Part shown: positions 27,339-39,090 of the stretch, piece after piece
Layout: each line of letters starts with the position of its first letter
Position numbering within the stretch: position 1 is the first letter of the stretch
Source of the DNA: Prototheca cutis
Taxonomy: Eukaryota; Chlorophyta; Trebouxiophyceae; Chlorellales; Chlorellaceae
Length of the DNA stretch: 64,000 nt
NCBI GenBank assembly: GCA_002897115.2
Contig: BCIH01000001.1
Span: 2,245,057-2,309,056 of the forward strand
Reading direction: 5' to 3'
Translations under genes and position numbers: made by a program
The notes under the pieces: generated by a model
Databases searched by the model: none
Seen by the model: the letters and a program-made list of their open reading frames with translations, nothing else
What the model was told of the DNA's origin: nothing

Positions 27339-27759
27339 GTTGACCGCACCCAGGACACACCCGGCTCAACAGGTGGCCCAGGATTCAATGTCATACATTC
27401 AACATGTCGTTTTGTTATGTAATGGGAAAGCGGCAGCGATCGAAACGGGTCTCGTTGGCATTCATGCACCTTTGGTGGTTGTGTGTTCGGTGGTGGTGGA
27501 ATCCCGGCGGCACATTTCGGGACGGGGCACCGTGCCTCACGGATTGCACGCCTCCCGGGTCAGTTTGCCCGTTCCGCGCGCTCGCAAGAATTCCATTCCT
27601 GTCCCAGCAAAGGGGCCGAATACATTTTTTTACATATTGATCGTGTTTCATCCGTCACAGAGGGGGATTCCAGGCAGGGGGGGTTGTGGCGTGCAGCGCA
27701 GGTCCCGACAACCGCGTCCGTGCCCGATCTGAGGTCCAAACAAGCCCGCTGCCGGGGCG
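27339..27759. promoter_or_regulatory. Divergent promoter region
   Basis: 421 nt between start codons of the receptor kinase (-) and an unknown gene (+). Presumably it carries both promoters; no specific element is identified. Confidence 0.35.
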
Positions 27760-28645
27760 ATGGCCTGGCAGGAAACGCCGACCAAGGTGGTGGTGGAGTT
27801 TCTCAGGAGCAACCATGGCGCCAGCCGAGTCATCAAGATGAAGCACACACCCCAGGTGGTTCCTCCCCAGCTTCAGGGGAGGGTGGACCCGGTGAGGCGC
27901 TGTTTTGAGTCTGGGCAGTTCCCAGTGGGCGCGGTTGTTATTGGGCTTGCCAGGAGAGGCCACCGTCTCCCGTGACAGAGGGTCATGTTTGGATGATTAT
28001 ATCGTTGTGCACAACCTTATGGGCATGCGACGGGGTCACAAGGAAATCCATTGGATGGAGCACTAATCCTTGCCGGGGCCATACCCACACCGGAGATGCC
28101 ACCTACCCCGCCACCGTCACCCTTTCCAACAACCACATGCAAACCGAAATCATCACTCCAACCTTCTTAAATGCACAGAACCTGTGGGGCGCCTTTATGA
28201 CAGATTGCCTGCACTTGGCGGCGCAACACCCCTACAGCCAGGCGCCTTCGGCGGGGCAGGTGGGCCAGTGGGCCACCTGCTTCTGCATCGGTTCCGTCCT
28301 GGGCCTGTTTTGCATCAACCCCGATGGCGGAGACTATGGTGCCTGGGAAGCGGCTGCCAACGAGGTGCTCCGGCCGTACGCAGGCGGTTTTCAGCAAGCA
28401 GGCTGCTTCTTGAGCCTCCAACGAACCAGGTGCGGTCGGGAGTGGAGACTTGGTGATTGGGTGGTTACAGGTGGGGTCGCGGGTTGGGCAGGCGGACCTC
28501 AACCATGCCAATGCCCCACGAATAGAGAGACTGCACCGTGACGCCCATGTGCGACGTACCCACGCTCGATTGCTTTGGCAGGGACTACTTTTTCCAGATT
28601 GACGTGGGACAGCCGGTGGCGATGGGCATGCCCACGACCAAATGA
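27760..28645 (+). CDS. Uncharacterised protein, three-exon model
   Basis: Model: 27760-27891, 28179-28429, 28582-28645; phases 0 and 2 join and give 148 aa. Exon 1 starts MAWQETPTKVVVEFLRSNHG. Exon 2 reads NLWGAFMTDCLHLAAQHPY and later CIGSVLGLFCINPDGGDYG. Exon 3 ends DYFFQIDVGQPVAMGMPTTK. Composition is protein-like and the splice sites are good, but I do not recognise a family. The frame of exon 2 stays coding-like upstream of 28179 (TYPATVTLSNNHMQ near 28101), so exon 2 may start earlier or a further exon may exist. No signal peptide. 28646-28950 is the short spacer to the next gene. Confidence 0.55.
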
Positions 28646-28950
28646 CTCAAGTGACACAGCTCGTTGACGACCTTTTTGTATTTTCTTTTGAACACGGAGA
28701 GCGAGCTGCCTGCTCTGTGTGTGTGAAGTTGTTGACCGGCCCTACTCCTGAACGACTGGTTCCTCCTGTGTTCCCCGTACGACGGTGAATGGCACGATTC
28801 TGGGAGTTCCGGCTTTTGAAAATGGAAGAAAAACCTTTCCGGCGGGCAAGTGGGCGTCGAGCATGTGGCGGAGGGTCTTCTTGGCAACTTGCCGTGCTGA
28901 CTGCAACCAAATAAACAATTGTAATCGAGACCTAAAGGAAAACCTGCGCC

Positions 28951-31900
28951 ATGAGGACGGCACGCTTCTTCGCGGGCCTGTGTCTCTTGGCCCTGTGCCT
29001 TGGCCAGTGCCGCGCTCTGCTGGCGTCCCGCATGCGCTGGTGGGACCCGACCCAAGCGGTCGACACCTCCGCAAATACCTCTGCGGGCTCTAAAAGGGAT
29101 GCATTGATTGCACAGTGCACGGAGCGCCGGAGGTCGACTCTCATTGACCACTTTAGCTTTGTGCGTTCGTGTCGGGGGCAGATGGTGTGGGAGAGGGCGG
29201 GCGTCTGGGCTCCCAGCGCCAATCCGCCATCATGAATCGGAGGTGATGGAGGGCCCAAGGACGTCTACGTAACAGTCAATCATCTGCAAACTTCCCCAGA
29301 AAAATCTTTAACAAACAGGTCTCCTCCTGCCTCTGCATCCCTCCCCCATAGAAGCATGAGGGCAAGTACAAGCAACGATACTTTGTATGCAGCAAGAGCT
29401 ACCGCAGCGGTGGTCCCATCTTCTTCTACACAGGCAACGAAGCCGATGTCACAGCATACCTGAACAACACGGGTGCGGAACTGAGAGAGGTGTTGGGTGC
29501 TGTCCACAGATATTGACCTGGAATGCGGCGGTGTTTGTCGGTGCGAAAAGGACGACGCCCTGTGAGTCTATTTCTTGTTCCCTCGGTGATCCTTATTGCC
29601 ACTGAAGATCCCATCACTGGAGTCGTAACACACACACACATACTAACATGCACAGGCTTGATGTGGGAGCTGGCACCCAGGTTTGGGGCAGTGTTGGTCT
29701 TTGCGGAGCATCGGTACTACGGCGAGTCCCAGCCCTTTGCCCGGACCTCCAAGTCAAACATGCAGTACCTCACCACTGAACAGGAATGTTTTTTGTTTCT
29801 TTTTTTTTTTGGGGGGGGGGNNNNNCCCCCCCCCCCAACACACGTGCGCGCGAAGACGGCTGTCCTGAAAAAAAAAAAGTAAAAATAACCATGAACCCCC
29901 CAAAATCCATCAGGCTATGGCTGACTTTGCGGAGTTGATTTGGGAGCTCAAGGAGGAATTTGGCAGCCAGGATACTCCCGTGGTTGGATTCGGTGGGTCC
30001 TATGGCGGCATGCTCGCCGCCTGGTTCCGGATGAAGTACCCCCACCTCATGGACGGCGCCATTGCCGCCTCTGCACCCATCTGGGCGTGAGTTTGCTTGT
30101 CCCTTGTTGTTGTGTGGATGTTCATTGATCCGAGTGACCCAGGTGCCTCTCTTCGAACACATGTCACCATCCCCTGACTGATGAACTGATCAAATCCCCA
30201 GAAAACTGCGTGCAGCTTTTACGGCGAGGATCCGGCCGTGGACCCATACGGCTTTGCTGCGGTGACGACGCGGGATGCCTCTGAGGAAGGCGGTTCGTCC
30301 CCGGCATGCGCTGACAACGTTCGAGCCACGGGTCACGTGCTGAAAAAGCTCTTCCACAGTGATGATGGTCGGCAGACGATCAATGAGGCCATGGGGCTGT
30401 GTCCCCGGGTGGCGCTGAAGAAAGCCAGCGATGGCGACGGTCTTCTCCAAGCGCTGCAGGATGCCTGGTCCTACATGGCCATGGGAAACTGTGAGTTATG
30501 TCTTTTAAATGGGGGGGTTATGTAACATTGACCATGCGCCCCCCCCCCTCCCCCCCCCCAAAAAACCCCACCCTTCTTACCAAAAATAGCCGCCAAACAA
30601 ACAAACAAACAATTCTTCTCAGATCCATACCCGAGCGACTACATGACTGGGGCCAAGGGTCCGATGCCGGCCTTCCCTGTCCGTGTGGCCTGTGAATTCT
30701 TGGCCGATGCCAGATTACCTAATGATGCGTCAGCATTACTGCGTGCCCAGGCCCGCGCCATCGGCGTGTTTTTCAACGTCTCTGGCGCAGCCACCTGCTT
30801 CGACTGGAAGACAGTGCGTTGGTTGTTTGCCTTTTTTGCGGGCTTGGGTGGGGTGGGGGGGGGGGGGGGGGGGGGGGGGACTGGGGAACACGGCGGAGTA
30901 AAATCTGTTTTCGGACCACTCCCAACAAACAGCCCTCCCCCCAAAAAACACATGTGTAATCTCACAGGGCATGGACTCTGGGCTGGCCAAGACGATCGAT
31001 TTGTGGGACTACCAGGCGTGCACGGAGATGGTCATGCCCCAGGCAACCAATGGCAAGACCGACATGTTTTGGTCTAGCGTACGCTTTCCTTTTTGGATTG
31101 GGGGCGATTGTGATTTATTTTTGGTGTCGAGGGGGTTGGGATTCTCATGGTAGCAGACTATTTTCCTTTAAAACAAGTGGCCTCTCTTCATGAAACACAA
31201 ACTTGCAAGCTCAATCACAACCACAAATGCAGCCGTACAAGAAGACAGCGGAGGCACGGAGGTGCAAAAAGGCGTACGGGGTCAAACCCAGGAGATTTTG
31301 GGCCTCGATTGAGTGCGTGGGTCGTTTGGCTGTGTTTGCGGGTGTTTCAGGGGGTTTGGGGGGGGGGGGGGGGGGGGGGCATGATTGGTGGCATGAGGGG
31401 AAATGGGGCAACTGCATTCCTCAGATGAATGATGGAGATCCCAGTGGAGACAGTCAAAAAAATCAACGTCCAACCCTTTCTGCAGGTGGGGTGGGCACAG
31501 GATTGGCAGCGCCAGCAACATTGTCTTCAGTAACGGCCTGCTCGATCCTTGTGAGGGGGATGGGGGGTTAGGGCCCATGGCGATGGAGCTGTGCATGCCA
31601 GGACAACAGTCGAGCTCCGAATGATCCATTTTTCATGCATTGCTAATCAGCGCCCTCCCCAAGTAGCCAATAGCACCTTGTTTCAAAACACCCTCGACAA
31701 TGAACTTGCAATCCCTTGCCCAGGGTCGGCGTATGGCGTTTTGACCGACCTCTCTGCCACGCTCGTTTCCGTGATTATTCCCGAGGGCGCACACCATCTC
31801 GACCTCATGTGCGTGGCGTTGGGGCGGGATACTGGGTGGGCAGCCAGGCGGGGATCATGGCTGTGGTCCGGGTACGCTCCGGTGCCGCACGTCCAGGGTC

Positions 31901-32080
31901 TCCCAGAGCCTTTGAAAGGAAGGAAGAGCGCCTGGATGCAACCACTCAACTGCCTCCGCACCCAGGTTTTCCGATCCTGCTGATCCCGAGTCAGTCAAGG
32001 AGGCGAGGCAGCAGGAGGCTGTCTGGATCGATCGCTGGATCCGAGAGGCCAAGGCCAAGGCGCCCGTCCAGGTCATCTGA
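28951..32080 (+). CDS. Serine carboxypeptidase S28 (lysosomal Pro-X carboxypeptidase / DPP II type)
   Basis: Exons: 28951-29160, 29352-29472, 29656-29783, 29914-30086, 30216-30490, 30623-30813, 30968-31078, 31233-31312, 31486-31550, 31724-31808, 31966-32080; about 517 aa, the family's normal size. Residues 1-22 are a signal peptide ([17 protein letters not shown]). Family motifs: [30 protein letters not shown]. The nucleophile is Ser182 in [10 protein letters not shown], the acid Asp450 in SNGLLDPWS, and the base in EGAHHLDL (His475/476). S28 enzymes cleave after proline in lysosomes or vacuoles or outside the cell. Intron 3 starts with CAG|gaatgt instead of a GT donor and contains a gap. Every other junction is GT-AG. 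Confidence 0.94.
29821..29825. other. Five-base gap between poly-G and poly-C in S28 intron 3
   Basis: Ten G on the left and about twelve C on the right of NNNNN. The switch of homopolymer strand at the gap suggests a joined or collapsed region in the assembly. Confidence 0.8.
30855..31379 (+). repeat. Long intronic poly-G tracts
   Basis: Runs of about 20 or more G at about 30855-30879 and 31358-31379, each inside a separate intron of the S28 gene (the coding exon 30968-31078 lies between them). G-quadruplex-prone. Confidence 0.85.
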
Positions 32081-32147
32081 ATGGCTCACAGCAGGGAACA
32101 GTGTTTCATGCACTTGTTTGGGATGGATGCGAAGGTGGTAGATCCAT

Positions 32148-32152
32148 TGTAA
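32148..32152 (+). terminator. TGTAA polyadenylation signal (S28 gene)
   Basis: TGTAA 68 nt after the S28 stop, before the tandem next gene at 32471. Nothing else is recognised in 32081-32470. Confidence 0.55.
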
Positions 32153-32470
32153 TTCCCGCGATCGTTGGTTTGGTGCCTCCCTCTCTGAGGCTGCCGCTTG
32201 CTCAGGCCACGTGATGCGTGCTCCGGATGAGGAAGCGGGTCGAAAGACAGGAATCTGGTCGGAAGCTGCATGGCAGGTTCTCGAAGGCACATTCTCACCA
32301 GGCCCGGGGACCACAGCGGCGACGTGCACATAAGCAGACGACCGTGTTGAAAGCATCACGTGTTGGATTATTTCTATTGTTGAGCAAGAGCCGTCTCGGA
32401 TCGGTGAAATACTGCAGGCCACAAAGCCCGACAATCCTCGCCTCGGACACCCCCATCAACGCCGATCTCG

Positions 32471-33505
32471 ATGGCGTCGACCGGAGACCCTGCCAGAAAG
32501 CAGATCATTGCCGAGGAAGATGCCAAAAAGTCCATGGGTTTGGAGCCAACCGAGGGAGGGTCGTCCCCTGCAGGTGCGAGCGGGTCCCCCACCTCGGCGA
32601 TGGCGCCTGGCCGTTGGGTTAACCAGGGGCTCCTGGATCTGTCGGCCCATCAAGCCCGTTCTAGTTGCTGTTGCGTGATGCCACGTGTGTCGTTGCCTGC
32701 TGCACCGCCGAACCCACAATTGTCCGCATATTATCTGACCTGCCTCACCTGCAGGCAAGTGCTCGCGCATCCGCCTGCCACGCACCAAGGAGGAGTGGAA
32801 AGAATTCGCGACCAAGGCCGCCCCCTGGGTCATCGGCGCCGCCGCCGTGCTGGTGGGCGCCGCAGCCATTAGTCATCACGAGGTGAAGCTTTATTTTGGG
32901 GGGGAGGGGGGTGATTTGAGTGTGTGTTGTGAAAAGGGAGGTTTTCTCGTGAATGCCCCGTGGGTATGCACGCAGATGTGTTTATGTGTACGTGAGACGA
33001 CCGGCAAACGACCCCCAAAATGCCCAAGCATGTCACCCTGAAAACATCCACGAACAAAAAAAATAAACAACAGAAGCATGGCAATTGGCGTTTTTGGACT
33101 CGACGGGCGGAGCGGGAGGCCCGGGCTGCAGGCTATGACGCCAAGCGAGCCGCACAGACGGGTTTCTTGGGCCTGAAGCGCGACGCCAAGCATGCCGCTT
33201 CGGATGCCGGCGGGCGCCTGGCCGACGCGGCGGCGACGGCTAAAGGCGCGGCCAGCGCTGCGGGGTCGTTCGCGGCCGACCGCGCCTCGGACCTGGCCGA
33301 CGCGTCGCGGGCCGCCGCGCAGCGGGCAGAGGCCGCTGCGGGCAAGGCCGGGGCGAAGGCGGGGGCGCTGGCCAGTGCCGCCGAAGAAAGCACGGGCCGC
33401 GCCATGAAACAGGCAGGGGGCCTTCTGGAAAAGGACGGCGGTGAGAGCAGGCGCTTTTTCCAGGGCGAAGTCCAGCGCCGCAAACCCTGGTGGCAGTTTT
33501 GGTGA
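32471..33505 (+). CDS. Ala-rich LEA-like protein with a short hydrophobic segment
   Basis: Exons 32471-32573, 32755-32882 and 33074-33505 join in phases 1 and 0; about 220 aa. Residues 59-73 (WVIGAAAVLVGAAAI) are hydrophobic, probably one short membrane helix, preceded by a basic/acidic stretch (EEWKEFATKAAP). From residue 78 on the sequence is Ala/Lys/Asp/Arg/Glu-rich with 11-residue periodicity (for example GRLADAAATAKGAASAAG, AAGKAGAKAGALASAAEES). This is the amphipathic-helix pattern of group 3 LEA proteins. It ends with basic-aromatic RRKPWWQFW. LEA-like proteins protect membranes or proteins on drying or freezing; membrane attachment is inferred here. Confidence 0.75.
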
Positions 33506-33697
33506 AGGTGGAGCTGGAGAATGTCAGGGCCAGGGAGTGCAAGCAACAAGATCGGTGGAGAGGCAGCCCATCGAGGCAGGGAGGGAGGCAAGCAGGCGCA
33601 TCCCTTTGCTGGATGAGCGGTGCGTGCAGGCAACCGCTGCTTTAATCCCTTGGTAGCAGCAGCACATCATATCATGTCAACTATATCGCACATCTTG

Positions 33698-33702
33698 TGT
33701 AA
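33698..33702 (+). terminator. TGTAA polyadenylation signal (LEA-like gene)
   Basis: TGTAA 193 nt after the stop. The remainder of 33506-34676 shows no recognisable gene and is low in coding signal. Confidence 0.45.
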
Positions 33703-34676
33703 TGGGCTTACAGGGTGGGGCAAGGTACCAAGGGTGAGGTACGTATGGGAAGGAAGGTTGACTCAGGTACCGTGCGTCCAAAAGCCAGAAAGGCTGTTCC
33801 CCGGACGGCATTGTACATATGCATGCCATGGAAGGCTTGGAAATCAGTTCAAGTGCAGCAAGGCCCCTGTCGGTGCTGGGTGGGGGACCTTCGCGGCGCT
33901 GCAAAAAGGTGACAACAGAGTCACCACGGGTCGGCAGGACCCGCGGCAGGCAGCGGTGGGGATGGGGGGCGAGATAGTTTAAAGGGCACCGGGAGTGGCG
34001 TGGAATAAAGGTCCCTCGCAGGAGCGATGCATCATGAAGAGCACGCGCCTTGCAAGAAGTGGGGATCAAAGGGAACTGCACGCTGCGAGGAACCGCGTTG
34101 TGTGGGCCAGGATCCATGCAGATCGCTCATGGGCACCAGAGATGTGGGCCTGCACACATTCTGATGAGAGGCGTGCTCCAGAGAGGATTGAAAAGAGAGG
34201 AAGGGACCACACAGAGGGAGATCAGAGAGATGTGGGTAGAGAAAAGAGGCGGTGCAAGGATGCACAGCTCGCGCCAAGGTAGCACCAGGAACAAGATATT
34301 TGAGTACATTCTGGATGCGGGGGAAGGGGGGGGGGTTGGCTACATCTACGACAGCAAGTCTGGGGTTTGACACAAGTTCGGGATGATTGATGGTGCACAA
34401 GTAAGTTCACATGCTTGCCCCCTGGGTTTGCATCGTAGGGCGTGAGAGCTGCGGTCACATTTTGGGGGGGCGTGAGAGTTGGGGTCGCGATTGGGAAGGG
34501 GCAATTTGAAAGTTGAAATCGCGGATGGATTCGGCCGTAGTACCATCACGAGTGGGCACGGGTCCAGGGGTTATTTCCTTGGACTGATCGACAGGGGGCC
34601 TGGGGTTCACGAGCGGATAGAGATGGGTGCCGCAGGGTTTACGAATTGGCCGCGACACAGGCAACGGTCATCTGCC

Positions 34677-35614
34677 TTAAAGCATGCCTGCCGAGAGGCA
34701 GGGCACAGGTGGTGGTGCAGCCGTGTCCCAAGACTCGGTAGAAGCGGCGGCAGTGTTGTAAACGAGCCCGGGCGGTCCGGGTGGTGCGCACCGCGCATGG
34801 CTGACGCGGGCAAGGATGACGTCGATCACGGGCGGTCCCGACGTTCCTGGCGCAGCCAGGCAGCACAGCGCGCACAGCGTGTCACGCGCGACCGCCAGCT
34901 CAAGGCCAGGACCCACACGCAGCTGCCAGTCCAGCCGTCGGAGGAGGGCCGCCTGCTGCTGGACCATGCCCGCCACAAGCTGCGGCCACGAGGAGCGGAT
35001 TGTGTCGGCCAGCTTGGGTCGTGCGGCACAGACGGTGCTTACGTAACCCCACAGGGCAAAGGAAGCTGCGGATTGGTGGATGTCCTGCCAGGCATCCAGC
35101 ATCCACACCAGCGTTAGCACGCTGATCTGCGTTATTTCTTCATCTGTTCAGGGTGTGTGTGGGGGAGGCCGATGGTCGAGGGGGTCGGTCAAAAGGAGCC
35201 CCCGACAGTCAAGGGGAGTTACTGCTTTTATCTTTGATTTGTGTACTGTTCTGCTCATATTTTGCAGGAGTTGTGCACAATGCAGCTCCCGTCACCAACA
35301 CCTCAACACAGACATATACCTGGGTTCATGTGGGCGCGGTTGAGAATGATGAGGAGGGAGGCCAGGTGGTCGGCCACACCTGTCCCGCCACCCTCTGACA
35401 GGCTGGCCTTCCTGTCCTCCAGGCTTGCTAGGCAGGAGAGGAGGATGGGCGACTGGGCCACCACCCGCACCAGGGCCGTGGCGGTGGCAGTGGTGCTGGG
35501 GGCTGGGCCCCTGCTGGGCGGGGGCCCTGGGGAGGGCCACCGGAGCACCGGCTCGGCCGACGGGACGGCGGGGGGGGTGCCGGGGGAGAGGCGATCCTCA
35601 TCGTCACTTTCCAA
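34677..35614 (-). CDS. Possible cyclin-like (Pho80/P-type) protein, 5' end unresolved
   Basis: Two exons are clear: one reaching 35320 from at least 35614, and 35143-34677. The junction AAC CCA G|AT GAA is in phase and gives MNPDEEITQISVLTLVWML. Upstream are RVVAQSPILLSCLASLEDR and HLASLLIILNRA; downstream are SFALWGYVSTVCAAR and LLRRLDWQLRVGPGLEL. The succession of helices (short N-terminal helix, 'VLTLVWMLDAW' central helix, 'ALLRRLDWQL' before the last part) recalls Pho80/cyclin P-type boxes. No diagnostic residue settles it. The 5' exon needs an upstream exon ending in phase 2 that I cannot place. The C-terminal 60 residues are Pro/Ala-rich. Confidence 0.4.
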
Positions 35615-37052
35615 GGATCTACAAACACGCTTTCTGCAGGAACAGTCCTCGGCTCTGCGGATGGGTTGGCTGGGGCGGGCCGCGTGGGGAATCTTCGGGG
35701 ATTAGCGCACGTTCGGCGGGGGTTTTGGCCGTACAGACCACTGGGACAGGGGCGAGCGTGGGCATGAGGGCTGAGCCTCCCACGCCCCAGGCTCAATCCA
35801 GAACGATGGAGCTGGATTGCATGCACGGGTTGGGCATTGACTCACCGCATCGTGGGCTCCCATGGCGTCGGGCGCTCCGTCGCAAAGCGCATCGTCGGAG
35901 TGTTGGCGGCACGGCGAACCCAGCCCTGCTCAGCCTGATTCCGCAGACACGTGTGCCTGCTCAATCAGACACAATCTCGCAGAACACGGATGTTGTCGTG
36001 GAAGATGGGATGGTGCCGCGAAGCCCTAGGGTGCCGTGGGGCAGCGCCTCCGTGCCAACCCACCGCGGCTGTGATGGGAAGTGGAAGAAACACAAACTGC
36101 TGAAGTGGGTGCTGCACGCCTTGAAAGTGCACGTCTTCTAAGGGGAGGCGACAATTGTGACACACCACAAAAGTACAGACGAACACCGCGGCATCCCAGT
36201 CGTACTGTCGGCTTTTGAAATCGACCGCACACGGTGGCTCGCTTCGTCATTCGCATCAGGGTTCTCTGGTGGTTAGGTGATGGCGCCCCAGCTCAGGGTC
36301 GAAGTAATCTGGCGGGCTTGGGCCCAGGCAGCCAAACCAGCACCACCAGGCCCGACAACAGCATCAAATTAGAGTGTTTAAGATTCTTTTTATTCATTTA
36401 TGGCGGTGGAATGTGGATTATGGCTGCCAGAGACGGGTTCATTTGAAAGCCGCCCCCCGATAGGTGTATCCACGGCGGACCGCGCACCTGTTGCTCGGAT
36501 ATTCCGAGGAGCCGCTTCGTACACTCGAAACGTGTGCTGATTGGATCATCCAACTCTATGACAACTCAATGCAATAGGAATCGCACTTGCGCACAACCCT
36601 TTCGCAGCTTCCTCCGGAGGTTAACTCCAGCTGCCGGACGCGCAGAAACCACACGGCTCACAGCGGTTGACCGAATTCAAGCAATGGTTAGCAGCGCGTG
36701 TCATCCCAGATCTGGTCTTCCAATGCCCTAGCTGGTGCAGCTATGATGTATTTAAGGTGTTTTGGACAGGCTCTTCACAAGATGGACGGGGGGCTTTGGC
36801 CTGGACGCCCGTGGCCTATCCCAGCTTGCTCACGGTGGCGATCGCTGAAAGGCGCCTGTATCGCGACGACAACCCCACTCCATCGCACGCTTGCTCTTGC
36901 ATGACTGCGGCCAGCGCACAGGCAACAGAGGCTGGATCAGATGCATAGATAATGTGCCGTGCATGATCATCGTACAGCGCCTCCTTGGGTCCACCTTCTC
37001 CCGCTGCCGCCTGTACCGAGCACACCCGAAGGGGATTGCAATTCGGGGGGCC
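35615..37052. other. Divergent region, no complete gene recognised
   Basis: Should contain the missing 5' exon(s) of the cyclin-like gene (-) and the promoter of the TatD gene (+). Open frames here have no family resemblance. Confidence 0.4.
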
Positions 37053-38861
37053 ATGACGAACTCGCGTGGTCCCATGAAGTTGATCGGTGCGCTGAGGAAC
37101 AAAATCATCCAATGGGATGATACGGGATGATACGGGAGCCGTGCAGAGGGCCGTGCTAGTCTGGTCATGGGGGTACGAACAGAACCAGGGGAGCGCCCAG
37201 TCGCCTGGGCACTCGCGGGGAAAACCCCGCTCCGCGGCGCATGTGCGGGGCGGCAGTGACGACTCCTGCTGTCCAATACAACCACAGACATTGGGGCAAA
37301 CCTGACAGACCCCATGTTCCAAGGCAGCTACCATGGACGGGAGGGGGTGCACCCACCGGACCTTGACTGTGTACTGGCGCGGGCCTGGGAGGCTGGTGAG
37401 GCTGGGGGCGGCGGAGAGTGGATGAGAGGATTGATAGGGCCCAGGATCGAGGAGGGGCGGCTGCGGGTGTTTTGCTCGTTGGCCCCAGGGTACTGCTTTC
37501 GCCACTGTGCTCGGCCAGCCGCCGATGAACCCTGCCTTTTCGCACAACCCATGCTGCTGCCATACTCCTAATTCCCAGGAGTCTGCCGCATCATCATCAC
37601 CGCCACGAATTTGGAAGAGTCCCGGGCCGCCCTGGATCTGGCACGCCGAGACCGTGCGTTCTGCTTTTGTGTTTGATTGTGTTTGACGGGGCGAGCAGCG
37701 GTGGTGCTTGGATGACGAGATCTGGCACAAGGAAAACACCCTCCACCCCCTCCCCCACAAACCCGTCTGCAGCCCGACTGTTCTGCACGGCTGGTGTGCA
37801 CCCAACACGGTGCGGCGAGATCGAGGCGGCGCCACAGGGTGCCGAGCGGTACTGGGACGAGCTGCGGGCAATACTGCGGGAGGGCGCACGCGAGGGCAAG
37901 ACCGTGGCAGTCGGCGAGTGCGGTCTCGATGCTGACCGGTGCGGCTGCATACAATGGGAGGAAGGGGGTGGAGGGGTTTGCTGGGTGTTTTTAGCGCCCG
38001 AGGCCAAGATACATGCCTTGCCATGGAAGAACAATTGCTTCTTTACCTACAAGACACGCGAGGCTCGGCACTTGCAGGGTGAACTTTTGCGACTTAAAGA
38101 CGCAGGAGCGTTGGTTTGCTCGGCACTTTGAGCTGGCGGCCGAGGCGCGGCTGCCCATGTTCTTGCACCTGCGTTCTGCAGCTCCGGCGTTCTTCCAAAT
38201 CGTGGAGGCCAAGGCAAGGGGCATGGAGCTCAGGGCCGCGGTGCACTCCTTTGACGGCAGCTGGGAAGAAGCACAGCAAGCGCTGAAGCTGCCGGGTCTC
38301 TGCATCGGGCTCAATGGCTGCTCCCTCAAGACAGGTCAGTCGCGCGTTTTAGGCTTGCTTGCTTGGTTGGGTGGGTGCCTCTCCCTTTTCATTGGCATGT
38401 GTGTTTCAATAATTAGGTGGCATTCGCTTTAAAGGAGGGGCATTTCCATCCCACACACCCACACACCCACACACCCACAACCCTTTCATCTCACACACAC
38501 CAACAAAAACTTCGCATCAGATGCGAACCTGGAGGTAGTGGCTCAATTGCCAGCAGATCGGATCTTGTTGGAAACAGACGCGCCCTGGTGTGAACTGCGG
38601 CCCAGCCACGCCTCTGCCAAGTATGTCAAGGAGCGGCCGATGGCCAGGGAAAAAAAAAAGTGGACCGCCAATGCCTGGGTCAAATCGCGGAACGAGCCGG
38701 CAGGCATGGTCCAAGTGCTGGCGGCCGTGGCGGGTGCGCGTGGCGTCGACCCTGGCGAGCTGCAAGACCAGGTGTATGCCAACACGCTCCGCCTGTTCTT
38801 TCCCGGGTCAGAGGCGGCAAAGGGGGAGTGGACGAAAGGGGATTGTCCAGGGGGAGCCTGA
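37053..38861 (+). CDS. TatD-family metal-dependent deoxyribonuclease (TATDN1-like)
   Basis: Exons: 37053-37086, 37288-37395, 37579-37653, 37773-37938, 38078-38334, 38521-38861; all phases join, about 326 aa. TatD proteins are TIM-barrel metal-dependent 3'-5' exonucleases/endonucleases for DNA repair and apoptotic DNA degradation. Motifs: [19 protein letters not shown] at the N-terminus, [28 protein letters not shown] with the metal-binding His, [11 protein letters not shown] with the Glu ligand, [17 protein letters not shown] and LETDAPWCE with the catalytic Asp. The family usually starts within a few residues of FIDIGAN, so ATG 37053 or the in-frame ATG at 37074 are both possible. The tail after NTLRLFFPG is slightly extended. 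Confidence 0.92.
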
Positions 38862-38949
38862 GCTGATGGTGCCTCGGGCAGACATGGCAAGTGGGTGGCC
38901 GTGACTGACCCTTGCACATCTGTTTGGCAGCTGCGCGGCGTGACCCAGC

Positions 38950-38954
38950 TGTAA
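38950..38954 (+). terminator. TGTAA polyadenylation signal (TatD gene)
   Basis: TGTAA 89 nt after the TatD stop, in the short convergent spacer 38862-39090 before the stress protein gene. Confidence 0.5.
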
Positions 38955-39090
38955 CAGCGCTAGGTACATGCATGCGGAGCATCCAGCCGTCCAGAAGAGG
39001 GCTGGAGTGCATGCGTTCCCTTGGAACCACGACAATGTGTACCGACATGAGAACCAGTTCTTACACTACCACCGCTTTGGCATGTCCCGC

